Assembly (NCBI GenBank): GCA_021772555.1
Contig: JAJFLT010000361.1
Location: 1 to 9,165 of the forward strand
DNA from: Opitutales bacterium
GTDB taxonomy: Bacteria > Verrucomicrobiota > Verrucomicrobiia > Opitutales > UBA2987
DNA length: 9,165 nucleotides
Direction of reading: 5' to 3'
Shown: in pieces, positions 1-6,896 of the stretch
Layout of the letters: each line of letters starts with the position of its first letter
Position numbering within the stretch: position 1 is the first letter of the stretch
Made by a program: the position numbers and the translations under genes
The notes under the pieces: model-generated
The model's input: the letters and a program-made list of their open reading frames with translations, nothing else
Databases searched by the model: none
Told to the model about the DNA's origin: nothing

Positions 1-481
1 TTATGGTAAAAGATGCGTTACCGGCCTGGGCTTGAGACGTTCTTTTTACTTTCGCTATGAGCAGCCGGAGTTGATCACGAGGGAAGAAAAAACTGTGCCC
101 GGCCTCGGAAGTGTGAATGTGTCCTGGACCTTTGCAGGCAACAAGGTTGTCAGCGATTTCATTTTCCGCGTTAAAAATCGGGTGCAAATGGACCAGATGC
201 GCTATGTTCTGGTCATCGGTGCGCCCCACTCGAACTACCGGATCGGCACCACCTACACTTTGGGTCCGGAGGGGTTGCGTTGCCAGGTGCTCAAAGATGA
301 CTTTCAGGCCAGTTGGGAAGATACCGAAGTCGTATCCAATGAACCACAGTTCAAAACATTTTACGGCAACATCCACTACTTGCAGACTTTTTCCCGCGAC
401 CATCCGCTCATTATGCGCCCCGGTCAGCAATACCGTTTAACCGTTTCCTTCGAGCCCGATATCATTTTTGCCGAAGAGTAG
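1..481 (+). CDS. C-terminal part of an unrecognised protein, truncated by the window edge
   Basis: The reading frame is open from the first complete codon (2-4) to a TAG stop at 479-481, giving about 159 residues. A TTG at 32 could start translation, but the frame continues upstream without a stop and no ATG occurs before residue M65 of that TTG-started version, so this is most likely the tail of a longer protein whose start lies outside the window. The visible part is rich in alternating hydrophobic and polar stretches with many aromatic residues (for example SFYFRYEQPE near the beginning and YRLTVSFEPDIIF near the end). That suggests a beta-sandwich-like domain, which is inference. No catalytic motif, transmembrane segment or repeat is seen in this part. 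It lies 76 bases upstream of hisF on the same strand, so the two may be co-transcribed, but nothing links it to histidine synthesis. I do not recognise the family. Confidence 0.7.
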   Translation, partial: YGKRCVTGLGLRRSFYFRYEQPELITREEKTVPGLGSVNVSWTFAGNKVVSDFIFRVKNRVQMDQMRYVLVIGAPHSNYRIGTTYTLGPEGLRCQVLKDDFQASWEDTEVVSNEPQFKTFYGNIHYLQTFSRDHPLIMRPGQQYRLTVSFEPDIIFAEE

Positions 482-557
482 GCATTGGCATTGGCTGCCT
501 CTGACTTTCTCAATGGAAAGAGATTTCGTTTAGCCGCAAATTGAGAGCCGATTCAAA

Positions 558-1319
558 ATGCTTTCCAATCGCATCATACCGTGTCTCGACGTAACCGCGG
601 GCCGGGTCGTCAAAGGAATCCGTTTTAAGCAATTGCGCGATGCCGGCGACCCCGTGGAAATCGCCGCGGCCTATGAAAAACAAGGCGCCGACGAGTTGGT
701 TTTTCTCGATATTACGGCTTCCAGTGATGGACGTCAAATAATGCACAAGGTAGTCGAGGCGACCGCTGCCCAATGCTTCATGCCATTAACCGTGGGAGGA
801 GGTTTGCGAAACCTGGAGGATATCCGGCAAATGCTCAACTCCGGGGCGGACAAGGTAAGCCTCAATACGGCGGCCGTAAATGACCCGGACCTCGTGCTCC
901 GGGCGTCCCGGAAATTCGGGAACCAGTGCATTGTCGTGGCCATCGATGCGAAAAGAAACCCCGATGGAAAAAGTTGGCAGGTTTATACCCACGGGGGCCG
1001 CAATCCCACCTCTATCGACGCCGTGGAATGGGCGCAAAAACTATGTCGGCTCGGGGCTGGTGAAATCCTTCTCACCAGCATGGACCGGGATGGGACGGGG
1101 AAAGGTTACGATATCGAGCTGACGAGAAATATCAGTGAGGCGGTCGAGGTACCGGTGATCGCGTCGGGGGGGGCAGGCAATCTCGACCATCTGGCCGATG
1201 TCCTCAAAGAAGGCAAGGCGAGCGCCGTTCTGGCAGCCTCCATTTTCCATTTCGGGGAATACAAAATCGTCGAGGCTAAACAAAGCCTGGCCCAGGCCGG
1301 AATACCGGTGAGGCTGTAA
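558..1319 (+). CDS. hisF: Imidazole glycerol phosphate synthase, cyclase subunit HisF
   Basis: HisF joins ammonia released by the glutaminase HisH to PRFAR, giving imidazole glycerol phosphate and AICAR; this is a cytoplasmic step of histidine biosynthesis linked to purine recycling. The 253 residues match the usual family length and a complete (beta/alpha)8 barrel. The start reads MLSNRIIPCLDVTAGRVVKG, with catalytic Asp11 and the conserved Lys19. The second catalytic residue, Asp130, lies in VVAIDAK. Phosphate-binding glycine motifs are VGGGLR (79-84) and ASGGAG (202-207), and DRDGTGKGYD (176-185) and AASIFHFGE (226-234) are typical of the family. The ATG start puts Asp11 at its canonical position. 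The ribosome-binding site is poor (a GAGAG about 10 bases upstream). HisH, HisA and other his genes are not in view, so the partner must be encoded elsewhere. A small imperfect inverted repeat just after the stop (1318-1337) is too weak to call a terminator. Confidence 0.98.
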   Translation: MLSNRIIPCLDVTAGRVVKGIRFKQLRDAGDPVEIAAAYEKQGADELVFLDITASSDGRQIMHKVVEATAAQCFMPLTVGGGLRNLEDIRQMLNSGADKVSLNTAAVNDPDLVLRASRKFGNQCIVVAIDAKRNPDGKSWQVYTHGGRNPTSIDAVEWAQKLCRLGAGEILLTSMDRDGTGKGYDIELTRNISEAVEVPVIASGGAGNLDHLADVLKEGKASAVLAASIFHFGEYKIVEAKQSLAQAGIPVRL

Positions 1320-1354
1320 AACGAACTCTACGGTTTTCCAATCTTGAGGGGTTC

Positions 1355-1567
1355 TCAGCTCTCCTCTTGAACCTGCAAAAACTGCAGGGCTTTGTCATAA
1401 CTGCGGCGGGCCAGAAAATGGGCCAGTTGGGGATCGAGACCGTTGCGATGCTCCTGCAACCAGGAGTCAATCAACTGAATCGCTTCGACCAAACCCGTGT
1501 CCTGTTTTTTCGACAGTGAATTCAGGAGGTTATGCAGTCGATCCAATGGCGGTGTTTTCGAGGGCAC
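1355..1567 (-). CDS. Small hypothetical protein, 70 residues
   Basis: This is a short frame with a GTG start at 1567 and a TGA stop at 1355-1357. The upstream in-frame stop is at 1625-1627, with no ATG or better start between, and no clear Shine-Dalgarno precedes the GTG, so the start is uncertain. The product is soluble, with no signal peptide or membrane segment. It appears mostly helical, with leucine-rich helices such as LDRLHNLLNSL and LVEAIQLIDSWLQEH and a C-terminal stretch ending in LARRSYDKALQFLQVQEE. This composition is protein-like and the third-codon-position choice resembles the neighbours, which favours a real gene, but I recognise no family. It lies 112 bases downstream of the FG-GAP gene on the same strand, separated from it by two hairpins, and converges on hisF with 35 bases between stops. 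It could be an independent short gene or a chance frame. Confidence 0.5.
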   Translation of the reverse strand: MPSKTPPLDRLHNLLNSLSKKQDTGLVEAIQLIDSWLQEHRNGLDPQLAHFLARRSYDKALQFLQVQEES

Positions 1568-1608
1568 GATAAAAAAAGGCGATGTATCAGGCGTGAAAGA
1601 TTTTACCC

Positions 1609-1632
1609 TGCATTGATCGCTGATCTAATGCA
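1609..1632. terminator. Hairpin with 10-bp interrupted stem, possible terminator
   Basis: The left arm TGCATTGATC pairs with GATC plus AATGCA, with a one-base bulge (T at 1626) and a three-base loop GCT. On the plus strand it is followed by ATAATTTT, a partial T tract; on the minus strand no T tract follows. It lies between the end of the FG-GAP gene and the start of the small protein. It could stop stray plus-strand transcription running past hisF or act as an RNA structure for the minus-strand message. Assignment as a terminator is inference. Confidence 0.3.
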
Positions 1633-1663
1633 ATAATTTTGATGAATAACAGTTAAATATTCG

Positions 1664-1680
1664 AGCAATTGAAAATTGCT
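1664..1680 (-). terminator. Perfect 7-bp hairpin at the stop of the FG-GAP gene
   Basis: AGCAATT, a GAA loop, then AATTGCT form a perfect inverted repeat that touches the last stop-codon base of the minus-strand propeller gene (stop 1680-1682). The stem is AT-rich and no strong T run follows on the minus strand (CGAATATTT), so this is at best a weak intrinsic terminator or 3'-end structure of that message. Confidence 0.28.
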
Positions 1681-4049
1681 TATTCTTGAAAATAAAATAG
1701 CAAACGATCATGGATAAGTAAAGCAAAATCATCGCGCCCATCCCCCGTTAAATCACCGACCACGATTTCGCGCGGTTCCAAATTGGCACCCCGCCTTCCC
1801 TGATAGTGCGGGTTGCTGTCGAATACGGTAAAATGGAGAGCGCTGGTCCAATTATTTTCCTCCTCTTCCCGCAAGATTTCCAGCAGGTGATTTTTCCCGT
1901 CGAGGGCTATGATCTCGGGCTTGCCATCACCATCGAGATCCCCGATATCCAAGCCGGTGTAACGGATATCCTTGAGGTCGGTTTCGTAGGTCGCTATGGT
2001 GTCCATCCCCCATCCGGCCGCATCCATGGGAATCGACCAAAAACGGTCACTTCCAAAGATTAGTACGTGCTCGCGACCAATCCGGCCAAGTTTGCGGACC
2101 TGGGCGAAAAGAAGGTCGATATTGCCCACTTCGAAAGACTTCCCGAAGCGATAAACTCCAGCCTCATCCTGCTCCAACATCTGAATGGATTTCGTCTTTT
2201 CATCGTAAAAAAGAAGTTCGTTTACGCCGTCTTTATTCATATCAATAACCAGTGGGCCGCGCACAGCGTCTTCACTACGGCGGGCATTATACTGGTCAAT
2301 GATTTCCAGTTCACCATCTTCATCAAGGCGTAAGGAGCGGGTAAAACCGTCGGACCCCAACAGGAGTTCATTGGAGCCATCGCCATCCAAATCTCCCTGG
2401 CCAATCTGGCTTAACTTCAGATTGTTGAGCAATCCTTTGCGAATGGCGGATTCCTGAGAAACTTCTATGAACAAACTCTTTTCATTTTGTAGAAAAATTC
2501 GGGCTGCCTCCCTCGGAATAAGAACGATAATGTCAGGGAGTCCATCACTGTTCAGGTCCTTCATTAGAAGGTCCTTAGGATCCCGGTTCAAACCGTCGAT
2601 AAGAAATGGTTCATTTTCCAAATTTTCGGCAGCAATCCGTTGGTCGGCATTCTGATCCCGATTACCTGGATAGTCCGGTGCCGGTATAATCGACAGGCTG
2701 TACTTTTTTTTAATTTTGGACACCAGAATAATATCGTCACGGCCATCCTGATCGATATCGCCAACCGTCATGGCAATCGGTTCGCCCGAAACGGGAATGG
2801 GTTCGGGAAATTCCAAACGTCCCTTGGGTGAATAACGGGCAAGACCGAGAATACCTTCCTTGGCGCTTAATACGGCCAGCGCCGCCCTGCCCTCTCCGGC
2901 AAAGTCTCCGGCTAAAACCGATGTCAGGCTCGCGAGGGAGGGAAATGCAATCGGTTCGGAAAATATTCCATCTTCCCTTTGTAAAAAAAGATGCACTCGA
3001 GCGCCGCGCGAATCTCCCAAAACCAGGTCGGCCAATCCGTCTCCGTTAAAATCGCCCATGGTATAGAGACTCGCATTATCAATGCTGGCCCCGGTGGAAT
3101 ATGTTTTCGGTTGCAAGGCCTCGATATGCCCCCGCTCCGGAGGTGATGATTGTAATGTGGCCAACTCCACATGCCTGGTTTTCGATTGAATGTAGGCAAA
3201 TCCGGCCCGATCCTCCAGTTCCAGAGGCCAGGCCCGAATGCTGGAAGTGGCGGATTCAATTGGGATGGCGATTTCCGGGCCGAATCCTCCGCCCTCGTTT
3301 TGCAGGCGCAATCGCAGGGAGCGTTTGGATTGCGCCAAGGCGTAAAACAAATCCACCAGTCCATCCCGGTTGAGATCGACTAGCTGCAATCCAAAATTGT
3401 TTTCATCGGACACCCGGTAAGATTTCGGTTCCTCCAGTTCTCCGGTCTCAGTCTGGTAAAAAATAAGCAGTTCTTCTTTAGCCAGAACAATAAGATCGCC
3501 TCTATTGTCGCCGTTGAGGTCGGCGATTTCCAGGGTTGATATCCATTGCTCCGGTTCAAATTCCTCGAAAGTCCATGTATTGCTCCACTCTCCCTCATTT
3601 TCCTGATAACGAACGGTCAGGGGAATCTTGTTGCCGGTGCTGGCAAAATCAATGCGCCCATCGTTGTTCAGGTCTCCCGCAGCCAAAGCGTAAAGATAGT
3701 CCCCGCTGACAATGGTTTCACGGCGGAAGCGGGCGTCCTCTAATAGGGGTTCCCAACGGTTTCTGCGGACGGATCGCTTTGACTCTTCCGCCGGGGCATG
3801 AGGATCTTTCTGCAATAAAAGTTCGATTTTGGCGCGATCATTATTAATGACAACAAAGTCCATTCGCCCATCTCCATCAACATCGCATAAAGTGAGGGCC
3901 CGTGTATTCCAGTCGAGTTTGGCCGCCTCGGGCCCGGACAAATTTATTTGCCGAGGACTTTCCGCCACGGCGGGTAAGCCCTGAGATAAAAGTAGGGAAG
4001 CTACCCCCATGAGCGAACGGAGCAGGCGGTTCTGATTGCGATCATTCAC
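1680..4049 (-). CDS. Secreted FG-GAP/VCBS-repeat protein, probable double seven-bladed beta-propeller
   Basis: The 789-residue protein begins with a signal peptide: basic start with Arg8 and Arg11, hydrophobic core about 13-26, likely cleavage after AVA at 27-29. It is then built from calcium-binding FG-GAP/VCBS blades. Clear D-x-[DN]-x-D-G type loops start near residues 56 (DVDGDGRMD), 126, 177, 225, 333, 431, 498, 553, 603, 704 and 766, with a degenerate one at 382 (DFAGEGRAA). Spacing is about 50 residues, with gaps of about 100 at 225-333 and 603-704 where loop-less blades fit. That gives about 14 blades, or two propellers. Such repeats usually bind calcium and mediate adhesion or ligand binding; here no enzyme domain is seen, so function is unknown. 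The GTG start at 4049 overlaps the end of the upstream gene by 8 bases, suggesting translational coupling. A later ATG (residue 14) would shorten the signal peptide and is less likely. The stop abuts a hairpin. Confidence 0.9.
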   Translation of the reverse strand: MNDRNQNRLLRSLMGVASLLLSQGLPAVAESPRQINLSGPEAAKLDWNTRALTLCDVDGDGRMDFVVINNDRAKIELLLQKDPHAPAEESKRSVRRNRWEPLLEDARFRRETIVSGDYLYALAAGDLNNDGRIDFASTGNKIPLTVRYQENEGEWSNTWTFEEFEPEQWISTLEIADLNGDNRGDLIVLAKEELLIFYQTETGELEEPKSYRVSDENNFGLQLVDLNRDGLVDLFYALAQSKRSLRLRLQNEGGGFGPEIAIPIESATSSIRAWPLELEDRAGFAYIQSKTRHVELATLQSSPPERGHIEALQPKTYSTGASIDNASLYTMGDFNGDGLADLVLGDSRGARVHLFLQREDGIFSEPIAFPSLASLTSVLAGDFAGEGRAALAVLSAKEGILGLARYSPKGRLEFPEPIPVSGEPIAMTVGDIDQDGRDDIILVSKIKKKYSLSIIPAPDYPGNRDQNADQRIAAENLENEPFLIDGLNRDPKDLLMKDLNSDGLPDIIVLIPREAARIFLQNEKSLFIEVSQESAIRKGLLNNLKLSQIGQGDLDGDGSNELLLGSDGFTRSLRLDEDGELEIIDQYNARRSEDAVRGPLVIDMNKDGVNELLFYDEKTKSIQMLEQDEAGVYRFGKSFEVGNIDLLFAQVRKLGRIGREHVLIFGSDRFWSIPMDAAGWGMDTIATYETDLKDIRYTGLDIGDLDGDGKPEIIALDGKNHLLEILREEEENNWTSALHFTVFDSNPHYQGRRGANLEPREIVVGDLTGDGRDDFALLIHDRLLFYFQE

Positions 4050-5856
4050 TTCTTTTACGAATCAGGGCTTTGGAAAAAAGCCCCTCTTCCTCAAAATAGG
4101 ATTTGGCCACAATAAAATAAGGAAAATCCTGTTTACCCGGTAATTTTGATGGCAGGCAGTACTCGAAATAGTCGGAATCTTCATTTTCCAAACTCTGCTG
4201 GGCTTTGGCCATGGTTACAAACATCGTATTGATAAGGGCGCTGAAATCGTGGTAGTTGATTGCCATTTCGCCGGAAGGCAGATCCTGCAAAGCCTCTTTT
4301 AGGTCCTCTTCATCCCAAAGGGATTCCTCGGAATTGTCCAAACGGGCCAAGGTAGCCTCGATCAGAGAAACAGTCTGGACGCCTAACAGAAAATATCGAT
4401 CGGTAAGGGCATAGGAAAAAGACTGGGTAGCGGGCGACTGACCACCGGGATCGCCACTAGAATTGAGAGTAAAAATAGTGCTCCCCAAATATTCTCTTTC
4501 GGCAAACGAAATGAAGGCTTCTCCGAATAATGTTTTCAAGGATTCGAGAGCCAATTCAAATCCCTGCCGGTCTTTTAACGAGAATATGAATACCGTGCCG
4601 GCATCTTCCAATCCCAAGGGTGAAGTTTCGGTATTGCCGGGCCCGAAATCACTGAAACTGGTAATCTGATCTTCAAAATTATTAAAAAAAGAGGCCTTAA
4701 AATCGACGCCCGATCCGGTTTTCAACTGATCCAGCAAAGTCTCGTAATACTGATACCCAAAAGGGCTTATGGATGCGATCAAAACTTCCAGGTTCTTCCA
4801 GAATTCACTCAAGCTAAAAAGGGTAACCTGGGCCGACAAAACTTCTTTGGATATGTAATCGGGTTTTGCAACCTCTCCCTTTCCATAGGTCAGCAAACTG
4901 GCGATGCCCCGTCTTTCAGAAAGAAGAAGTCCGGAGTAAATAACCGGATCCTGATTATTCGTGTCCACGGTGACATATATTCCCTCCATTGCCTCCGGAG
5001 CCAGAGCCTCCCACAGGCTTTCCGTTGTAACGCCCATCATATTCGGCTGTGCCGGTTGTGATTCGGCCATTATTGCGACTTTCACCAAATCGAAGAAGCT
5101 GCGTAGATTCATATAAACGAACAGTTCCGACTCTTCGCCGTCCTCCATCATGCGGGCATAAGTTGAAGTCGTCATTATTGAATCGTCCGCAGTATCGCCA
5201 TCCAGAAGCGATATGGTATCGCGTATTCGCCGGAGAGAAGTGGAAACCATCAAAATATTGTCGTAGACCGCCCAGACTCCCTGTTCTTTTTCAAGTTGGT
5301 CATCTTCTTCGTCTTCATCATCGTCTTTTTCTTCCAGCATCCAGAGCTTCGCCCCTAAAAACTCGTCCTCCTGGACCTTGGCTTTGATATCCTCGGATTC
5401 CTGGGCGGATTCAAAGGAATGACGAATGAGTTTATCGATAATCTCTATATCTCCTTCAAACTCCACCAGGCCGATAAAGTTGCCGGAAACGTCGTCGTTT
5501 TTCAGGTTTTTAAATTCGAAATCCGTCATGGCAATAACCATTTGCCCGGGAAACATTTCCTTAAACTGCTCGTCTTCGAGTCCCAACTCTTCCTTCAGAT
5601 TTTTGTAAACGACGGCCTCCTCCATCTGTTGGAGAAGCGGTTCGAAAAAATCCTGGACTTCGCCCTGCTTCCAAAGAGCCAACACGGGGTTTTCTTCCAT
5701 ATCTTCAAGAACCCGGTCAAGATTCGAAACTTTGACCAAAAACATGGTGTCGGCAGGCAGTCCCTCCTCCAAAGGTCTGTCCGCAGCAAACCCAACCCAA
5801 AAGCCGCCCAGATTGACGGCCATAAGCAGTAATATTTTTTTTAAAAGTGATTTCAT
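4042..5856 (-). CDS. Secreted DUF3352-like protein of unknown function, 604 residues
   Basis: The product has a clear signal peptide: MKSLLKK, hydrophobic core about 8-23, likely cleavage near residues 24-25. The mature start contains LPADTMFLVKVSNLDRVLED (33-52) followed by NPVLALWKQGEVQDFFEPLL. This resembles the opening of DUF3352-type secreted proteins (LPADT... then a strand, then a helix and a 'length-x-position-x-FF' segment). A second half has similar elements (ALTDRYFLLGV at 483-493, DLPSGEMAINYHDFSALINT at 525-544), consistent with repeated alpha/beta subdomains. Residues 175-191 are an extremely acidic tract (EEKDDDEDEEDDQLEKE). Only one cysteine (567) is present, and no catalytic motif is seen. 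The family call is by pattern and moderate. The ATG start at 5856 follows the protease stop by 14 bases, which are entirely a palindrome, so there is no normal ribosome-binding site. The stop overlaps the start of the propeller gene. Possible roles include a chaperone, inhibitor or binding partner, all unproven. Confidence 0.82.
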   Translation of the reverse strand: MKSLLKKILLLMAVNLGGFWVGFAADRPLEEGLPADTMFLVKVSNLDRVLEDMEENPVLALWKQGEVQDFFEPLLQQMEEAVVYKNLKEELGLEDEQFKEMFPGQMVIAMTDFEFKNLKNDDVSGNFIGLVEFEGDIEIIDKLIRHSFESAQESEDIKAKVQEDEFLGAKLWMLEEKDDDEDEEDDQLEKEQGVWAVYDNILMVSTSLRRIRDTISLLDGDTADDSIMTTSTYARMMEDGEESELFVYMNLRSFFDLVKVAIMAESQPAQPNMMGVTTESLWEALAPEAMEGIYVTVDTNNQDPVIYSGLLLSERRGIASLLTYGKGEVAKPDYISKEVLSAQVTLFSLSEFWKNLEVLIASISPFGYQYYETLLDQLKTGSGVDFKASFFNNFEDQITSFSDFGPGNTETSPLGLEDAGTVFIFSLKDRQGFELALESLKTLFGEAFISFAEREYLGSTIFTLNSSGDPGGQSPATQSFSYALTDRYFLLGVQTVSLIEATLARLDNSEESLWDEEDLKEALQDLPSGEMAINYHDFSALINTMFVTMAKAQQSLENEDSDYFEYCLPSKLPGKQDFPYFIVAKSYFEEEGLFSKALIRKRSE

Positions 5857-5870
5857 GAATCAATTGATTC
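5857..5870. repeat. 14-bp perfect palindrome filling the protease / DUF3352-like spacer
   Basis: GAATCAATTGATTC is perfectly self-complementary and exactly fills the bases between the protease stop codon (5871-5873) and the ATG of the next gene (5854-5856). It replaces the usual Shine-Dalgarno position. It may be an operator-like site, an RNA processing structure or chance; the bases show symmetry only. Confidence 0.6.
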
Positions 5871-6809
5871 TTATGGGGTGGAATCGCTATCGGGAATAAT
5901 GTTCGGTGGTTTGTTATAACGAAAGCCTGAATTTGGATTGAGGGGATCGAACGAAAATGCGTCCCGGTTTTTCAAAAATGTTTTTAATACGGTTGAAGGT
6001 ATGGCAAAGGCGAGACCCTCCGCGCCCAAGGCGTTAACTTTCATATTGGTTACCCCAACCACTTCGCCCCGGCGGTTGAATAATGGGCCTCCGGAATTTC
6101 CCGGATTAATCTGGGCTGTCGTTTGAATGAAGAGCCGTCCAGCGATCAATCGGTCTTTCAAACTCACGATGCCTTGGGAAACTGTTCGCTCCAGGCCCAG
6201 GGGATTACCGATTGCGAATACGGTCTGCCCGGCCCTGAGCGCATCGGAATACCCCAAAGGAACGGTTGGGAAGGTGCGATCCTCCTCATCTTCGATTTTC
6301 AAGAGTGCCAAATCCAATTCCGCGCTACTGGCCACAATGCGAACATTCTCGAAGGTTTTTTTAAGCAAACCATTATGGGTTTTTTCATAAAGAGTGATCG
6401 TTAATTCATGTTCGCCCGCGATTACGTGGTCGTTGGTGACCACATAGCCTGCAGGATGGATGATAAAACCGGAACCCAGTCCGGTCGGCGTACGGATCAA
6501 GACGACGGCCTCTCCACTGGCTTCGACCTGTACTTTGACCGATTCTACCTGCGGGTTTTTTTCGATGCGGTAAAGGCCTTCGCCAAATTCCTCCTCCGCA
6601 TTGGTCTCGTCTTCGAGGCGCATTCGCGCAATCGAATCTCGCGGTATGGAGATAACCGAGAAACCGAGGTCAACCACGATCCGGTCCGGTTTTTCCTGAA
6701 TGACTTCCGCTTTAATTTCTCCGCCCTGCACCAGCTCAATAACGGTCTCAGCCGGACATTCCAGCATGAAAATCGATAGTGAAACTAGAATGGAGAATAG
6801 CTTTTTCAT
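5871..6809 (-). CDS. HtrA/trypsin-like serine protease without PDZ domain
   Basis: This is an exported S1C-type (DegP/HtrA-like) serine protease of 312 residues. I chose the ATG at 6809 because it gives a clean signal peptide (MKKLFSILVSLSIFML, likely cleavage after CPA at about residue 20); an in-frame GTG at 6854 would add 15 residues in front of it. Residues 21-65 form a small strand-rich domain (ETVIELVQGGEIKAEV ... SVISIPRDSIARMRLED). This type of short domain precedes many secreted planctomycete and verrucomicrobial proteins. The catalytic triad is His128 in TNDHVIAG, Asp166 in AELDLALLKI and Ser239 in INPGNSGGPL, all intact. GSGFIIHPAGYVVTND and AIGNPLG are also typical. After the protease core only a short proline-rich tail follows (KPPNIIPDSDSTP), so the usual C-terminal PDZ domain is missing. 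The likely role is periplasmic or surface proteolysis, with partners in the adjacent genes unproven. The amidase gene is 87 bases upstream. Confidence 0.94.
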   Translation of the reverse strand: MKKLFSILVSLSIFMLECPAETVIELVQGGEIKAEVIQEKPDRIVVDLGFSVISIPRDSIARMRLEDETNAEEEFGEGLYRIEKNPQVESVKVQVEASGEAVVLIRTPTGLGSGFIIHPAGYVVTNDHVIAGEHELTITLYEKTHNGLLKKTFENVRIVASSAELDLALLKIEDEEDRTFPTVPLGYSDALRAGQTVFAIGNPLGLERTVSQGIVSLKDRLIAGRLFIQTTAQINPGNSGGPLFNRRGEVVGVTNMKVNALGAEGLAFAIPSTVLKTFLKNRDAFSFDPLNPNSGFRYNKPPNIIPDSDSTP

Positions 6810-6814
6810 TATAG

Positions 6815-6852
6815 GGCCAAACTCTTGCATAAAATAATAAATCCTTTTGGCC
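6815..6852. repeat. Inverted repeat GGCCAAA / TTTGGCC upstream of the protease start
   Basis: Two perfect 7-base arms (6815-6821 and 6846-6852) flank a 24-base AT-rich interior just before the protease ATG. On the minus strand the interior contains TTATTATTTTATG, which could hold a -10-like element, or the arms could fold the leader RNA. No matching -35 element is convincing, so this is only a candidate regulatory site. Confidence 0.3.
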
Positions 6853-6896
6853 ACCGAAAAATTCCTTCGCCAAAGAGATTCGGCTGCCGGTTGGGC

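Noticed and set aside
1318..1337. Imperfect inverted repeat AAAACG / CGGTTTT just after hisF as a terminator.
   Set aside because: The stem is short, AT-rich, has a bulge and is not followed by a T run.
1350..1373. GGTTC / GAACC inverted repeat at the end of the small gene.
   Set aside because: Only 5 bp with a 14-base loop, a common chance pattern.
2704..2711. A run of eight T (A8 followed by G on the coding minus strand) inside the propeller gene resembles a slippery frameshift site.
   Set aside because: It encodes part of an ordinary KIKKKY segment, the gene continues uninterrupted in its own frame, and no downstream structure or alternative extension was seen.
2924..3364. A 146-residue minus-strand open frame inside the propeller gene.
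   Set aside because: It is an out-of-frame shadow of the FG-GAP gene, with biased Trp/Pro-rich composition and no domain.
5419..5832. A 137-residue plus-strand open frame opposite the DUF3352-like gene.
   Set aside because: It lies wholly antisense to a gene with a signal peptide and coherent protein features, and its own translation shows no recognisable domain.
6810..6854. Longer protease start at the GTG at 6854.
   Set aside because: It would put 15 residues including polar ones before a complete signal peptide; the ATG at 6809 gives the normal arrangement.
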